DNA of 64,000 nt. Origin: Misgurnus anguillicaudatus. Its lineage: Eukaryota > Chordata > Actinopteri > Cypriniformes > Cobitidae. Of the stretch, positions 21,685 through 33,068 are shown in pieces (position 1 is the first letter of the stretch; the number at the start of each line of letters is the position of its first letter). The stretch covers positions 7,726,001 through 7,790,000 of the forward strand of contig NC_073354.2 in assembly GCF_027580225.2 (NCBI RefSeq), in the 5' to 3' direction. Both the position numbers and the translations under genes were made by a program. A model generated the notes under the pieces. The model was not told where the DNA came from. It did not search any database and was given only the letters and a program-made list of their open reading frames with translations.

Positions 21685-22603
21685 GGGTGATTCTCACGAA
21701 ACCATTGAAACACCACGGCACTAATGATTTTAGCTTTAAAATGTGTAATATAGTAACATTAAAAAGCATCAGAATTAACACAATACTGTGTTCTACCTTG
21801 CACAATGTGTAATTTCAACATAAGAATTTATAATTGTAAATTTTATCTCATTTTCTGCTGAAATTCTCATTACCGCAATGTGTCCGGCTGTGTTTGAACA
21901 TGCGTTATGTTGTAATTTAATCAAATTAACACAAAAATATTAAGAAAAAAAAATAAATGGATGTTTTGCTAGACTACTTTAGATGACAGAAAAAATATTT
22001 ACTGAATATTCATGTATAATAATAATGAAGAAAAATTAGGAAAATGATGTGTTCATGCCTGATGTTCTCATCCTCCGCAACACTTTTTGAGAACAGTTTA
22101 AGCACACATACAGAATTTTAATAAAGTTTGATTTTGAGTGACCAAGCACATGGACCAGTTACTTCAAGATGGCTACCAGGTAAGATCATTTTTTTTACAG
22201 TTAATTTGAAATATTGTCTTGTCAGAATGCTTACACAACATTTTGATTATCATTACCGCAACAGATGCTTATTAAATATTAATTTAATTAATAGAAGCAT
22301 AATACTTTGATTTTAAATGCATGTGCAGAATCTCCAAATTATGTTCTTTCAGGTTTGTCATGTCATTTTGAAAATATGTCAGTGTTGATGTTTTCTGACT
22401 GTTGCGGTAATGAGATTTTTTAGGACACATTTTTTTAATTATGTTACAAAAAGTGTTCAATGATAAGTAAACGTTTTTAAATTAATGTTCCCATTTACTC
22501 CATACTTTGTTTTCAATGTCTGGTGGGGAAAAAAGTAAATTTAAGCATATTTTACATTTTCATGCTTGACATTTTTAAAACCAAGTTTTCGTGAGAATCA
22601 CCC
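21685..22603 (+). mobile_element. 918-bp-family DNA transposon, copy 2
   Basis: It has the same termini as copy 1 and is flanked by ATAT duplications (21681-21684, 22604-22607). It retains the ATGGCTACCAG|GTAAG stretch near 22170 and the later TTCTTTCAG, which look like a relic exon with splice sites. It lies in prox1 intron 1. Confidence 0.85.
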
Positions 22604-22609
22604 ATATAA

Positions 22610-24010
22610 ACAACAATAGAAACTTGATTTTCACCACAGGGGGACTTTAAAGATTCTAGAGAACATGTGGTTTAATTTTCTCTGTTTCTCCTCTTTATCT
22701 TCTTAAAAGTTTCTCCCTGAACACCTTTTATGACAGCACAGTTGACCTGTATGAGAACACAACATCCAACTTCCACATAACAAACCCATAACATAGCCAC
22801 AAAAACATTTCATTTTGTAAAAGATTGTCCTCATTATTAGAAATGCAAAGAATTTGCCAAATCATATTTGCTTTAATATGAACAGCTCTGTAAACCATTA
22901 TCTTATTATGATAACCACTTCATCTATGAAAGGTGCTCCGTCTAATCGTTTATCATTTATCCAGCGATAAACCCTAAAAACAAAACTGCAATGAAAATAT
23001 ATATATTTTAAATAATTATAAATAAAAAGAAAAAAATAAATAGAAAATAATTAGACGCATAAACATTATCTGTCCTCTTGGAATATTAAAAGAAAATAAA
23101 ATCTTACGAATAAACTAGGGCTGAATAACTAATCGTTTGCAAAATTATCTTAAAATTAAACATGCATGTGTGTGTATTTATATATACAAATAATTATTAT
23201 ACACAGTACACACACATATATGATGTAAACAAAAACTTTTATTTTGCAAACGATTAATTGCGATTAATTGTTATGCAGGCTTTGTATATTGTGCCTGTTG
23301 TCCCTTTGCATCGTTTACTAAATGAATTATAAAAAATAAAAATAAAAACTTTTCAAGACTGAATTCATGTTATAGCTACTGTACTTCATTTAACATTATC
23401 GCATTGTCTCAAAACAGGTTTATGACAATTACTGGTAAATGCACCTGCTGTCGTTGACAAAACTACAGATGAGGAACTAAAACAAAGATACATTCCCACC
23501 TAAACTCAACGTTTCTACTAAAACACAGTTTAAAACACCCTCCCCCCAGATTTTATGATAGCCTAAATGAATGTATTTTATAAAATGTAATAAAACTGCC
23601 CCCCGGCACCACTTTCCATTCTCCCCCAGTTTGAGAACCACTGCATTAATCTACTGAATCATAGAGATAACGACATCACTGATGCTCCACAACAACCCGT
23701 TCAAAGATGTTTCTGTCTAAAGACTGCATAAATCATAATGATATCAATATACTTACAAATAATGCATTATTTCAAATAACCAAGATCGCAATAAAGCATT
23801 CAGACACATTTAAACACATTATTAAGGTGTTTTCAGGACTAACAATGTTTGAAAGTATTTCTAAACCAATTTAAATGTATTAAAGTCCGTTATTAAGAGA
23901 GCAAATTGTGTGTGTTTTTTTGTGTGTTTTTTTTGCTTAACTATAAGCCGTGCACATCTGCGGATACAGTAACACATTACTGTAAATAGTACTTTGTCAT
24001 TCAACACATC
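22610..24010. other. prox1 intron 1, mostly unremarkable
   Basis: This is AT-rich intron with one recognisable piece, a degenerate inverted repeat (TTTGCAAACG/CGTTTGCAAA arms, about 23120-23285) of a common fish MITE type. I see no gene. Confidence 0.4.
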
Positions 24011-24016
24011 ACTTAC

Positions 24017-24190
24017 CTCAAAGCGCAGAAGAAATGCTGTCCTGGTTTGTGTGAGGATAAACAGCGCAATGTGTGACAGAAAACGAGACAGATGCGTGTA
24101 GACAGAGAGAAAGTTCAGTGACGGGACGGAGCTATAACTCCTGCAGCTGTCAGCCGCACTTTAAGACGCACGCGACTGAAGGAAACCGGA
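24017..24190 (-). other. prox1: Putative 5' non-coding exon of prox1
   Basis: A strong donor, TTTGAG|GTAAGT (exon end 24017), follows GC-richer sequence with several CpGs on the minus strand. Vertebrate Prox1 has a non-coding first exon before the large coding exon, and this is the best candidate 6 kb upstream. The start near 24190 is a guess; no TATA box is evident. Confidence 0.5.
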
Positions 24191-24898
24191 AGACTCTGCG
24201 TCATTAAAGCGCTGTGATGTAATGAGCGCCCTGACCAATAATAACAGCCCTCGCGAAGCCACAAACCCACTATGATCTTACAGGTAATACTATTAAAAAC
24301 TTATTTTATTGAACAGTGACAGTAATATAAATAGACTACTGAAGCAGTGTATCCAACTGTAAACTGTCCGAAAAAGATAGAAAAATTACACAAAATTTCA
24401 TAACTTAAAAAAGAAAATAAAGACATTGTTACTAGAGAAGGGGAAACCAATGTTATACAAAAAGATGAAAGTAGTTAAATGTGTATAGAATCTGACAAGC
24501 TTTGTTTTTTTCTTGTTGTTGTTTTGTTTTTAAGTTAATATTAATTCAACATAGTGCATTATTTCTTCTTTAAATACTGTGAAGCATGGATTTCGACCAA
24601 AGAATTTACTTTTATGTATGGGATTTAGCCATTAAAATAATAATATGAATCAAGTATGTGTGAATTTGTTTGCCCTTCTGATTTACAAACAGACCTAATA
24701 ATACATGTTTTCATTGTTAAACAAAATTTTTGTCAATGTTTTCAACAATGAAGTCAAGTATATGTTGCCAATAAACTGCAACCACATTGCAATTCCTAAA
24801 CAAATGAATAGCTGTCTCTTTAGAAGAATCTTAAATGCTGCAATTGACATCTATATCCCTTTTAAATCTTACAAGAAAACATTTAGCACTAGCAGGGT

Positions 24899-25252
24899 AT
24901 AGACCCTTTTACAACGCACGTAATCAAATAGCCTGTGCGCGCATCTTGGCAATGGAAGTGATGTCCCCAGTGGTTCTAACATGTTAGCAACTCAGAAAGT
25001 TAATCAAAACGGTGTCCCAGCATCAAAATGTCTGGTTCTTGTGTTTGGTTGCACTTATATAATATACTAATATACGTATATATGTATCTGGCCACTTTAT
25101 ATCTGGCCATCTGCTAGCGTCTTTAACCACTCCACTGTAGTAGTAGATGTGTTGAAAAAGTTGATAAAGTCATTTTTTTAAATAACTTCCGTTGCCAAGA
25201 TGCGCGCATACGTTGCCACATCATCATTGTGTACAAAGAGCAAAAGGGTCTA
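24899..25252. mobile_element. Inverted-repeat element with a possible zinc-finger exon relic
   Basis: TATAGACCCTTTTAC at the left pairs with AAAGGGTCTATA at the right. An ATG near 25028 followed by S-G-S-C-V-W-L-H resembles the start of THAP-like exons found in P-type elements, but too little remains to be sure. Confidence 0.4.
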
Positions 25253-26339
25253 TACAGCGGGGAAAATAAGTATTTGACACATCAGCATTTTTATCAGTAA
25301 GGGGATTTCTAAGTGATCTATTGACACAAAATTTGCAACAGATGTAGCCATCAAGCCAAATATTGAATTCATACAAAGAAATCTGAACATTTAGGTGTAC
25401 AAGTTGAGTCTTAATAAAGTGAAATGACACAGGGAATAAGTATTGAACACATGAAGAGAACAAGTTGCAAAATGGCATAGAAAGCCAGAAGATCATCTGA
25501 AATCTGTAAGTATTGAGAGAGAAACCCTGCTCCCTATCAGTACTAATTGATATCAGCTGCTTTAGTCCTAATTGATGGCCTATAAAGGCTTCTCATTACA
25601 TGGTAAATCATGGTAAATGGACTGCATTTATATAGCGCTTTTAACAAACCTATGGCCATCCAAAGCGCTTTACAATTAGCCTCACATACACCCATTCACA
25701 CACTCATTCATACACCGATGGCGGTGTCAGCCATGCAAGGCGCCAGCCAGCTCATCGGGAGCAGCTGGGGTTAGGTGTCTTGCTCAAGGACACCTCGACA
25801 CTTGGTCCGGTGGAGCCGGGGATCGAACCACCAACCTTCCGGTTTGTAGACAATACCCTGCATTCCAGTTCATTTTTTAGGACCTTCCATCGCTAACTTC
25901 CCTCAGTCTCGTTCACTTGGATGTACGTCATTGCTTACATTGTACAAATGCCCACTACTGCTGGAGCACTTGAAGTAGGTTCAAATAGATCGCCCTAAGC
26001 CCTTGATCACATGGAAAAGTGGAGACTGCCCCCTCCATCATTTGAACTGTGCAAAGCGCGAGTTGCTAAAGTGACGTCACAATCGTGTTGCATTGTGGGA
26101 TATGGAGCTGCATGAAGTGTCCATATGAAGTAGACTTACTCCCTCAGTCAAAATCGAGGGAGCGAGGGTCTGTCCATACAAACTTCCCTCGTCCACTTGA
26201 CGAAGTAGAACGCACTTCAAAATGGCGACAGGGATTCCCCTGAGGGGAAGTGTTTAGGGAAGTTCGAGAGTGCGTGTCTAACACTGGAGTGGAACGCACC
26301 CCTGAACCGCCATGGCATCCATACACGCTCACCACGCAA

Positions 26340-26980
26340 GACTGAACAAAAAGCATGTTGAGGCTCGGTTAACGTTTGCAAAAGAGCATTTGGAGAAGCC
26401 TGTGGATTATTGGGAGACTATAGTATGGTCAAATGAAAGCAAAATTTAACTTTTTGGCAGTCATTCTACACACCATGTTTGAAGAAGAAATGGCACTGCC
26501 CACCACCCCAAGAACACAATACCAACAGTTAAGTTTGGGGGTGGAAACATCATGGTTTGGGGCTGCTTTTCAGCAAGGGTTACTGGCAGACTTCATAATA
26601 TTGAAGGCAGGATAAATGTACCGGGACATTCTGGATAAAAATCTGCTGGCATCTACCAGAAAGCTGAAAATCAAAAGAGGGTGGACATTTCAGCAAGACA
26701 ATGATCCCAAACACAAGGCCAAGGAAATGGTTTCAAAGAAAAAAAATCAAGTAGCTTGAATGGCCCAGTCAATCACCTGACCTAAATCCCTTAGAAAATC
26801 TATGAAGAGAACTGAAGATCAAAGTTCATAAAAGATGCCCAAGGAACCTTCAAGATTTAAAGAACATTTGTGTGGAAGAATGGTCCAGAATCACTCCTGA
26901 GCAATGCAGACGACTGGTCTCTCCATACAAGAGGTGTCTAGAAGCTGTAATCACCAACAAAGGCTTTTCTACAAAGTATT
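26340..26980 (+). pseudogene. Tc1 transposase remnant (C-terminal half)
   Basis: Reading in broken frames, the sequence matches the DDE-domain end of Tc1 transposases: a piece translating V-W-S-N-E-S-K near 26430, a GGGGGTGGAAACATCATGG ([13 protein letters not shown]) block near 26535, and the [15 protein letters not shown] block near 26690. Stops and frameshifts disable it. The N-terminal half has been replaced by insertions. Confidence 0.6.
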
Positions 26981-26982
26981 AA

Positions 26983-27262
26983 AGCAACACTATGTAGTTT
27001 CCATGTAAAAATGGCTTACAGCTCCCCCATGTGGTTGAAAAGCGCAACAGTGCCTGGTATCAGACACTCTTCTGAAGGCAGGGAGAGGGGCGGGGCTGTG
27101 TTTCCTACCCTCCACCGCCACTTTCAAAGTGTACTTGTAGCAGCTAGGAGGCTGCTCAGGTTGCAGCAACATTACAATCTGTCCAGTTAAAAGTTGTTCT
27201 ATCACTGAAATAATTTTAGAGACATTATTTAAAGGTAAGAAAACTACATAGTATTGCTTTAA
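26983..27262. mobile_element. MITE nested in the Tc1 element
   Basis: AAAGCAACACTATGTAG at the left and CTACATAGTATTGCTTT at the right are inverted copies about 280 bp apart. There is no ORF. Confidence 0.6.
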
Positions 27263-27751
27263 ATAAAGTGTGTTCAATACTTATTCCCTGTGTCATTTCA
27301 CTTTATCTATTATGACTCAACTTGTATACTTAAATGTTCTCATTTCTTTGCATGAATTCAATATTTGGCTTGATGGCTACATCTGGTGGAATTTTGTGTC
27401 AATTGCCCACTTAGAAATCCGTTTACTGATAAAAATACTGATGTGTAAAATACTTTTTCCTGCTGTATTTTATGAATATGTCTGTTAATGAAGTACGTTA
27501 ATAACTTTCTACAATCTGGTATCACAGTATTTTTATTATGTCCTTCATTCATTTTACTAAACATCTTTGATCATTTCATCATAGTTAATCTGCATCCCTT
27601 AATTCTTAGAGCATTTGTTAATAGGCTTGATCATATTTTTATTGTGCTAAGTTTGCTTTTTTGTGTATATTATTTATATAGCCTATGTTTAATATATTTA
27701 TAACAGTGGCGGTATAGCATTTATTCAATGACCTGTAACCTTCCTTTAAAC

Positions 27752-28190
27752 AATATGGGAATTTACACTGACCATCCATAACATTATAACCACCTGCCTA
27801 ATATTGTGTTGGTCCCCCTTTTGCCACCAGCCCTGACCCATCGAGGCATGGACTCCACTAAACCTTTCTATCAGAACCAGCATCCACTTTTTCAGCAATT
27901 TAAGCTACAGTAGTTTGTCTGTTGGATCGGACCACACGGGCCAGCCTTCGCTCCCCATGTGCATCAATGAGCCTTGTTGCCGGTTCACTGCTTTTCCTTC
28001 CTTGGACCACTTTTGATAGGAACTGACCACTGCAGACTGGGAACACCCCACAAGAGCTGCAGTTTTGGAGATGCTCTGACCCAGTCATCAAGCCATCACA
28101 ATTAGGCCCTTGTCAAAGTCGTTCAGATCCTTAAGCTTGCCCATTTTTCCTGCTTCTAACACACTGACACACAATTTTGAGTACAAACAG
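27752..28190. repeat. Fish interspersed repeat
   Basis: The block begins CTGACCATCCATAACATTAT and continues with GTGTTGGTCCCCCTTTTGCC, a repeat known across teleosts. It contains no coding frame of interest. Confidence 0.5.
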
Positions 28191-28330
28191 TTGATGTGTT
28201 AGAAGCGGGATCAATTCTACATTTTAGTTGATTTTATATCCCAAACAAATCCTGTTTTTATCTTTTTTTACAAAGGAAAGATTTGGGTTTCCATGTCGTC
28301 ATGATTTCTGATGTGTCCATTTCCTTGCAG

Positions 28331-28383
28331 CACTCGGCACTGAACACGTATGAGAACAGCATGTTTGGAAACGGATGTGTGCG
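28331..28383 (+). ncRNA. Possible exon of an unrecognised plus-strand transcript
   Basis: A polypyrimidine-AG (TTCCTTGCAG, ending 28330) precedes 53 nt that end at GCG|GTGAGT. The length is not a multiple of three and there is no recognised protein. It lies 4 kb upstream of prox1 on the opposite strand, where mammals carry a divergent antisense lncRNA. It may equally be chance. Confidence 0.2.
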
Positions 28384-29204
28384 GTGAGTTTTGCTCCATG
28401 TGTTTGGACATGATTCACCCATCTGCTTATTTCCATCACATCCACTTGTCATTGCATGCTCCTTCACAAAGATTTTAAGAGAAAGAGAGATGCGGGGGCT
28501 ATGATGTCCAGCATTTTTAATAACCAACTAGCTGTTTATCTCCTCTGCTCACATGCTTTGGTAAAACACACAAACATACACAAAACATAAACTTCAGAAC
28601 AATAAATGAACATTTACATTGTCTAATACTAATTACCTGGAATTTAACAGTCTGTAGGGTGCACTTTGTTTTTTTTTTGTCATGAAGGTGTTGATGTCAA
28701 CTGCTGTAAATCACTCTGTCCACATAATGAATTTCTCCATCCAGACGGTTCATTTCCACATTATGAGTGAGCTTTGATGTTCTCCTGACCTTTTGCTCCT
28801 CCGAATGTCTTTAAACACAACTCCAGATTGAACTCCTATTTTCATAAAGACTAATTCTTTATGAAAGCGAGTGGAATAACACAGATAAGAGGCGGCGCTC
28901 TGTAGTACACAAGCGGCGGTAGTTGTATTTGACCTCACAGTTCCTCAGGGGTTCGACATCTGTTTCATTTAGCCGTCTTTATGAGGAAGTGAGAAGATAT
29001 CATACGATAACAGCAGCAGGTAAGAACCAAACTCTGATTTTTTGGCAATACACATCAGAGCCGCTGTCTGGAAAATAAAATAGTCCCGAAATAATACCAA
29101 TATGAAGCTTTCAAAGGGTCGGTTTACATAACTATGAAAGTTATTCTGTAATTATTCACATCATAACAAACCTGAATTATGACTTTCTTCCTTTTATTAG
29201 AATA

Positions 29205-30742
29205 AAATAAGTATTGAACATATCACCTTTTATTAAGTAAATATATTTCTAAAGGTGATATTGATATGATGGTGCTATTGATATGGATTGGGTCACCAGA
29301 TGTTGGTAACAACCCAATCCACACATGCAATGATAGATGTCCATTAATAAAGTTATGTGTAATCATGTAAAATGACACAAGTATTAGACCCCCAAAAGAA
29401 AAGGATGCACAAAAAGGCATGAAAAAAAGCAATTGCCCATTGTCATTGCAAAAATAATAACAGCTGGTTCAGTCCCAACCGATGGCCTCTAAAATAGTGT
29501 CTCTAATTAGCAAGGTGCCATGCAAGAAACATCTCATCTCATGATGGGTAAACCCTGACGCAAACACACAGCCAGGGAAACTCTCAATTGGTTTCAGAGA
29601 AATAAAATAAAGCTGCTAGAATGGCCCAGCCAATCAACTGACAGAAATCCAATTGAAAAACAACCGAAAGAACTAAATATCAGAGTTGATAGAAGATTTG
29701 AAGATTGGTTTGTGTGGAAGAATGAAAGGATCAAATGCATGCAACAACTTTCTCCATACACACTGTAAAAAATAAAAAGTTGACTTAACTTAAATTTTCA
29801 AGGCAACTTGCTGCACAGCTTTTTTGAGTTTACTCAACTCTTGGATGATGTAGTTCACCTAACTCAATTTACTGAGTAATGTCAACTTACACCAAAAGTT
29901 GAACCAACTTAAACTGATTAGGTAATAAGCAAATTTCTATGTTTACTCAACTAGTGGCTAAGTTGGGTTAAGAGTAATTTAATATTTCCAAATTTAACTA
30001 ATCTACATGTTTTGGACTGTGGGAGTGTACACAGAAAGGTCTCATAAACAAAGTCTTTGTCTGACCTAAACCAGAGACCTTTTTGCTGTGAGGCAACAAT
30101 GGTGCGCGCTAACTCATTGTGCTGCCCTCTACACTGAACACACACTTCTCAATCATGGTAACATTGAACAAACATAATTCTTTAAAAATTACTCTAAATA
30201 CAACATATAACTAACATTAACAACATAACAACATAAATAAATCCAGCAAACATTAAAACAGTCATCTTTTTTAGTAAATATTAACCAAAGAAGTAAACAT
30301 GTCGCAATGCATGCTGGGAACCATTCCGACCATTGTTTTTTTTTTTAATTGCTTGTTCAGATTACTCAGTTTGGCAAGTTGGGTGAACGAATTGGACAAA
30401 AACTTATACAAACTTATACAAGTCCAGTCAACAAAATAATATTTGTTAGCTGAATGATTATGCTCTTTTCATTCAGTGAACACAAAATAAATCTTTGTTC
30501 AAGTTACTTAAAGTTCTTTGTTGAATGAACATTTTAAAGTTGGATTTTTTACAGTGAGGAGGCGTCTTCAAGCTTTCATTACCAACAAACACTTTTGTAT
30601 TAAGTATTGTAAGCGTGTTCAATTTTACATGATTACACATAACTTAATTTATGTACATTTATGGTTTGATTTCTTTCTTTAAATGTGTGGATTGCATGGT
30701 TGGTGAAAATTTCATGTCAATAGAACCTTTAGAAATATGTTA
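29205..30742. mobile_element. Degenerate Tc1-like element split by a CACTA-type insertion
   Basis: The left arm (ATATATTTCTAAAGGTGATA) is matched inverted near 30720 (AACCTTTAGAAATATG). Internal text such as GCTAGAATGGCCCAGCC matches Tc1 transposase 3' coding sequence. A 796-bp CACTA-like insertion (29761-30556) separates CTCCATAC from AGGAGGCGTCTTC, which are contiguous in the related copy at about 26925. Confidence 0.65.
29761..30556. mobile_element. CACTA-like non-autonomous transposon
   Basis: The termini are CACTGTAAAAAATAAAAAG and, inverted, GGATTTTTTACAGTG. The interior is rich in AACTTAA/TTAAGTT-type motifs. There is no ORF. Similar ends occur at 44479-46405. Confidence 0.65.
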
Positions 30743-31523
30743 AAGGACAAGTTTGGTATTTTACACTTAAAGCCCTGTTTTCAGATTGTTTATGATGAAA
30801 TAGAACGGTTTTGACTGAAATTTCGACATATGCGGCTGCCCCGAGAATTTTCGGGTGTTTGTTGTTTCACCTCCCACCTCTACAATGTGTGTATGGTGCA
30901 TTGACACAATCCTTCCTAAAATGCATTAAACTTTCGTTTACAAAGACGTGAAACTCAGCGAGTGGTCAGGGGTGTTCACTGATATGCTAACACAAAAATC
31001 GCTGCAAAAGATGCTTTCCAACAGGTGTTTTAGCATTCGTTGTAAACTTGTGGACCTATTTTTCCAAACGCCTCACACCCGTATATATTCTTCTGCTGAG
31101 AGCTTGAATAATAGACACTCCAGCCCAGTTGGTGGCGATAATCCGCCTTTGCCAATTGCAAGAATACAAACAAAGTTCCCGGCGTGGAGTAATACCGTAC
31201 CTCACATCTAATAATGGAATTTGACAAAAACTACGATAAAAACTGTTGGAAAGCGTCTTTTGCAGTGATTTTTGTGTGAGCATATCAGTGAACACCCCTG
31301 ACCACTCAGTGAGTTTCACGTCTTTGTAAATGAAAGTTTAATGCATTTTAGGAAGGATTAGTGCACCTATAGACCCATTATAGAGGTGGGAGGTGATACA
31401 AGAAACACCCGAAAATTCTCGGGCCAGCATCATATGTCCAAATTTCAGTCAAAACCGTTCTATTTCATCTTAAACAATCTGAAAACCGGGCTTTAAGTGT
31501 AAAATACCAAACTTGTCCTTTAA
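30740..31523. mobile_element. 784-bp fold-back element with TTAA ends
   Basis: TTAAAGGACAAGTTTGGTAT at 30740 is mirrored by ATACCAAACTTGTCCTTTAA at 31523. The arms of about 320 bp match closely. Both strands can translate the same short peptide start, MKLSEWSGVFTDMLTQKSLQ (30948 plus, 31319 minus), which is a by-product of the palindrome. TTAA at both ends points to a piggyBac/Kolobok-type target site. Confidence 0.75.
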
Positions 31524-31689
31524 ATGTGTCATTTTTCGTGATCCCATTTTTCAAACTTTGGTTAGTTATGTTGCTGCTAGAGCATAAATAATACCTGCAA
31601 AATTATAAAGCTCAAAGTTCAATACCAAGCGATATATTTTCTTTAACAGAATTCACTTTTCAAGGACTACAGAGAACGGCTGGTTTGGA

Positions 31690-32265
31690 CTATAGCCCTC
31701 TACTTCCCAGGTAAATGATGTCAATATTAGTTTTGACCGAGGTGCAAACTTCCGATCTCTCTGATGAAGCCAATACGGAAGTGACTTAAACTGCAATTCA
31801 TCAACTGACCGCTAGAGGCTGGCTCCAAAAGGGAGTCAATTCCCATAGACTCCCATTTTAAAATCCCCAACTTTACAGCAGAAAATAAAATGTATACAGC
31901 CTGGTACAAAATGTGTCTATATAACTAATTTTTCCCTTCATGACAACTATGAGGGGGGTGAATTTTTTAAAATTATATTAAGCCTTAAATTTCTGCATAA
32001 TTAACTGTGTGGCCACTTGAGTGACGGGTGCCACTGCTGTCACTACAGTCGACCTAGGTGGGCGTGGTTTTAGCAACAAGCCACCTCAGCTTCACCTACG
32101 TCCTGGCTCTTTACCCATTTTCGGTTATCCGCGAGTGATTCGTGGTGACGCGGCCAAGATGGCAACGGCCAGCCCCGCCAACTTTTGGCTTCAAAAAAGC
32201 TCTTCACAAACCTATGGGTGATTTCATGGACCCTATGTCCATATTTGTTACAGTCTATGGTTTGA
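31690..32265. repeat. Dispersed repeat, second copy (inverted versus 20747-21210)
   Basis: It shares GTGGCCACTTGAGTGACGGG-like, GCGGCCAAGATGGCAACGG and CATGACAACTATG blocks with the complement of 20747-21210. No ORF with a known domain. Confidence 0.5.
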
Positions 32266-33068
32266 TTAAGTTCTGCCTGCAGGAATACACCAAAAAAGGG
32301 CATGACCTTGTTGCACTTCTATGGAAAAGAGGAAGAGTTGCGTTAGTTGAGTGCTTTTGTCACCGTGCCATCAAGACGTTATTATTTTCATCCCAGAGTC
32401 AAATACCCTTTGGCCTTTGCTGAGGACAGCTTTCTCCATCTGGCGTGACCTTTATGGACAATGTGCGCTAAGCTGCTGTCCAATCACAACACACTGGACC
32501 TGCTAAACATCAGAACTCGTTATGTATTTCTGAACGAGGGACTTTAGAAGAAGGAAGACATCAGAGGAATGTTTATGTTTCTATTGTAATGAAAGATTAT
32601 AGTGTTGTGTGAGTGTAAACCACCAAATAGCAACACAAACATTGTATACACTTTACATACCCCAGCAAGCAATAACCGTCATTTCACAGTTTAGGTTTAC
32701 TATAGACCTGATATAGTTTGGCTATGTGTAACCCACTTTTAGCCAAAATAAACTTGAATTTAGTTACATGTGTTTTTAGCCAAAATAACTTGAGATGAGA
32801 TGGATTATTTTGTATCATGTATGAGTCAACAGAGCTGTTTTTTATTTATTGATTTATTTTAATTCAGTTATTATTGGGCTATGGTTAGATGTCTGTTAAA
32901 TTTTCACTGACAGCCAAAATTTTGCCTTGTTTTAGCCTAAACATCTGGACTGTGGGTGGACTGCTACTAGACAGAAGTGGGTATAAGACAAAATTTTATA
33001 TTTGGCTTTTGCTGTATTAGCTCAAAAATATAAGTTTTAACTTTGAATATCATTCTGAATAGCATGTA

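Larger units (their letters stand above)
6341..24190 (-). other. prox1: prox1 gene span (prospero homeobox transcription factor), 3' end outside the window
   Basis: Minus-strand gene. The coding exons seen are 16208-17932, 9486-9593 and 6341-6535, joining in phase 0 to give 676 codons up to the penultimate exon. Prox1 is a nuclear homeodomain transcription factor controlling lymphatic, liver, lens, retina and muscle development. The last exon, which completes the prospero domain, is missing from the window. Compared with PROX1 as I remember it, the acidic and glutamine-rich middle and the homeodomain carry many substitutions. This suggests the faster-evolving prox1b paralog rather than prox1a, but that is inference. 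A non-coding first exon probably lies near 24017-24190. Confidence 0.85.
25255..27465. mobile_element. Tc1-like transposon with three nested insertions
   Basis: TA dinucleotides flank it (25253-25254, 27466-27467). The long terminal inverted repeats (about 200 bp, containing AATAAGTATTTGACAC and AATACTTATTCCCTGTGTCA) fold on each other. Inside are a fish interspersed repeat (about 25600-25850), an inverted-repeat block with ACTTCCCTC arms (about 25860-26320), and a MITE at 26983-27262 (AAGCAACACTATGTAG ends). 26350-26980 keeps the transposase C-terminal half. Confidence 0.75.

Noticed and set aside
30948..31319. Identical peptide start MKLSEWSGVFTDMLTQKSLQ on both strands as a conserved micro-gene pair
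   Set aside because: The identity is forced by the inverted repeat of the fold-back element.
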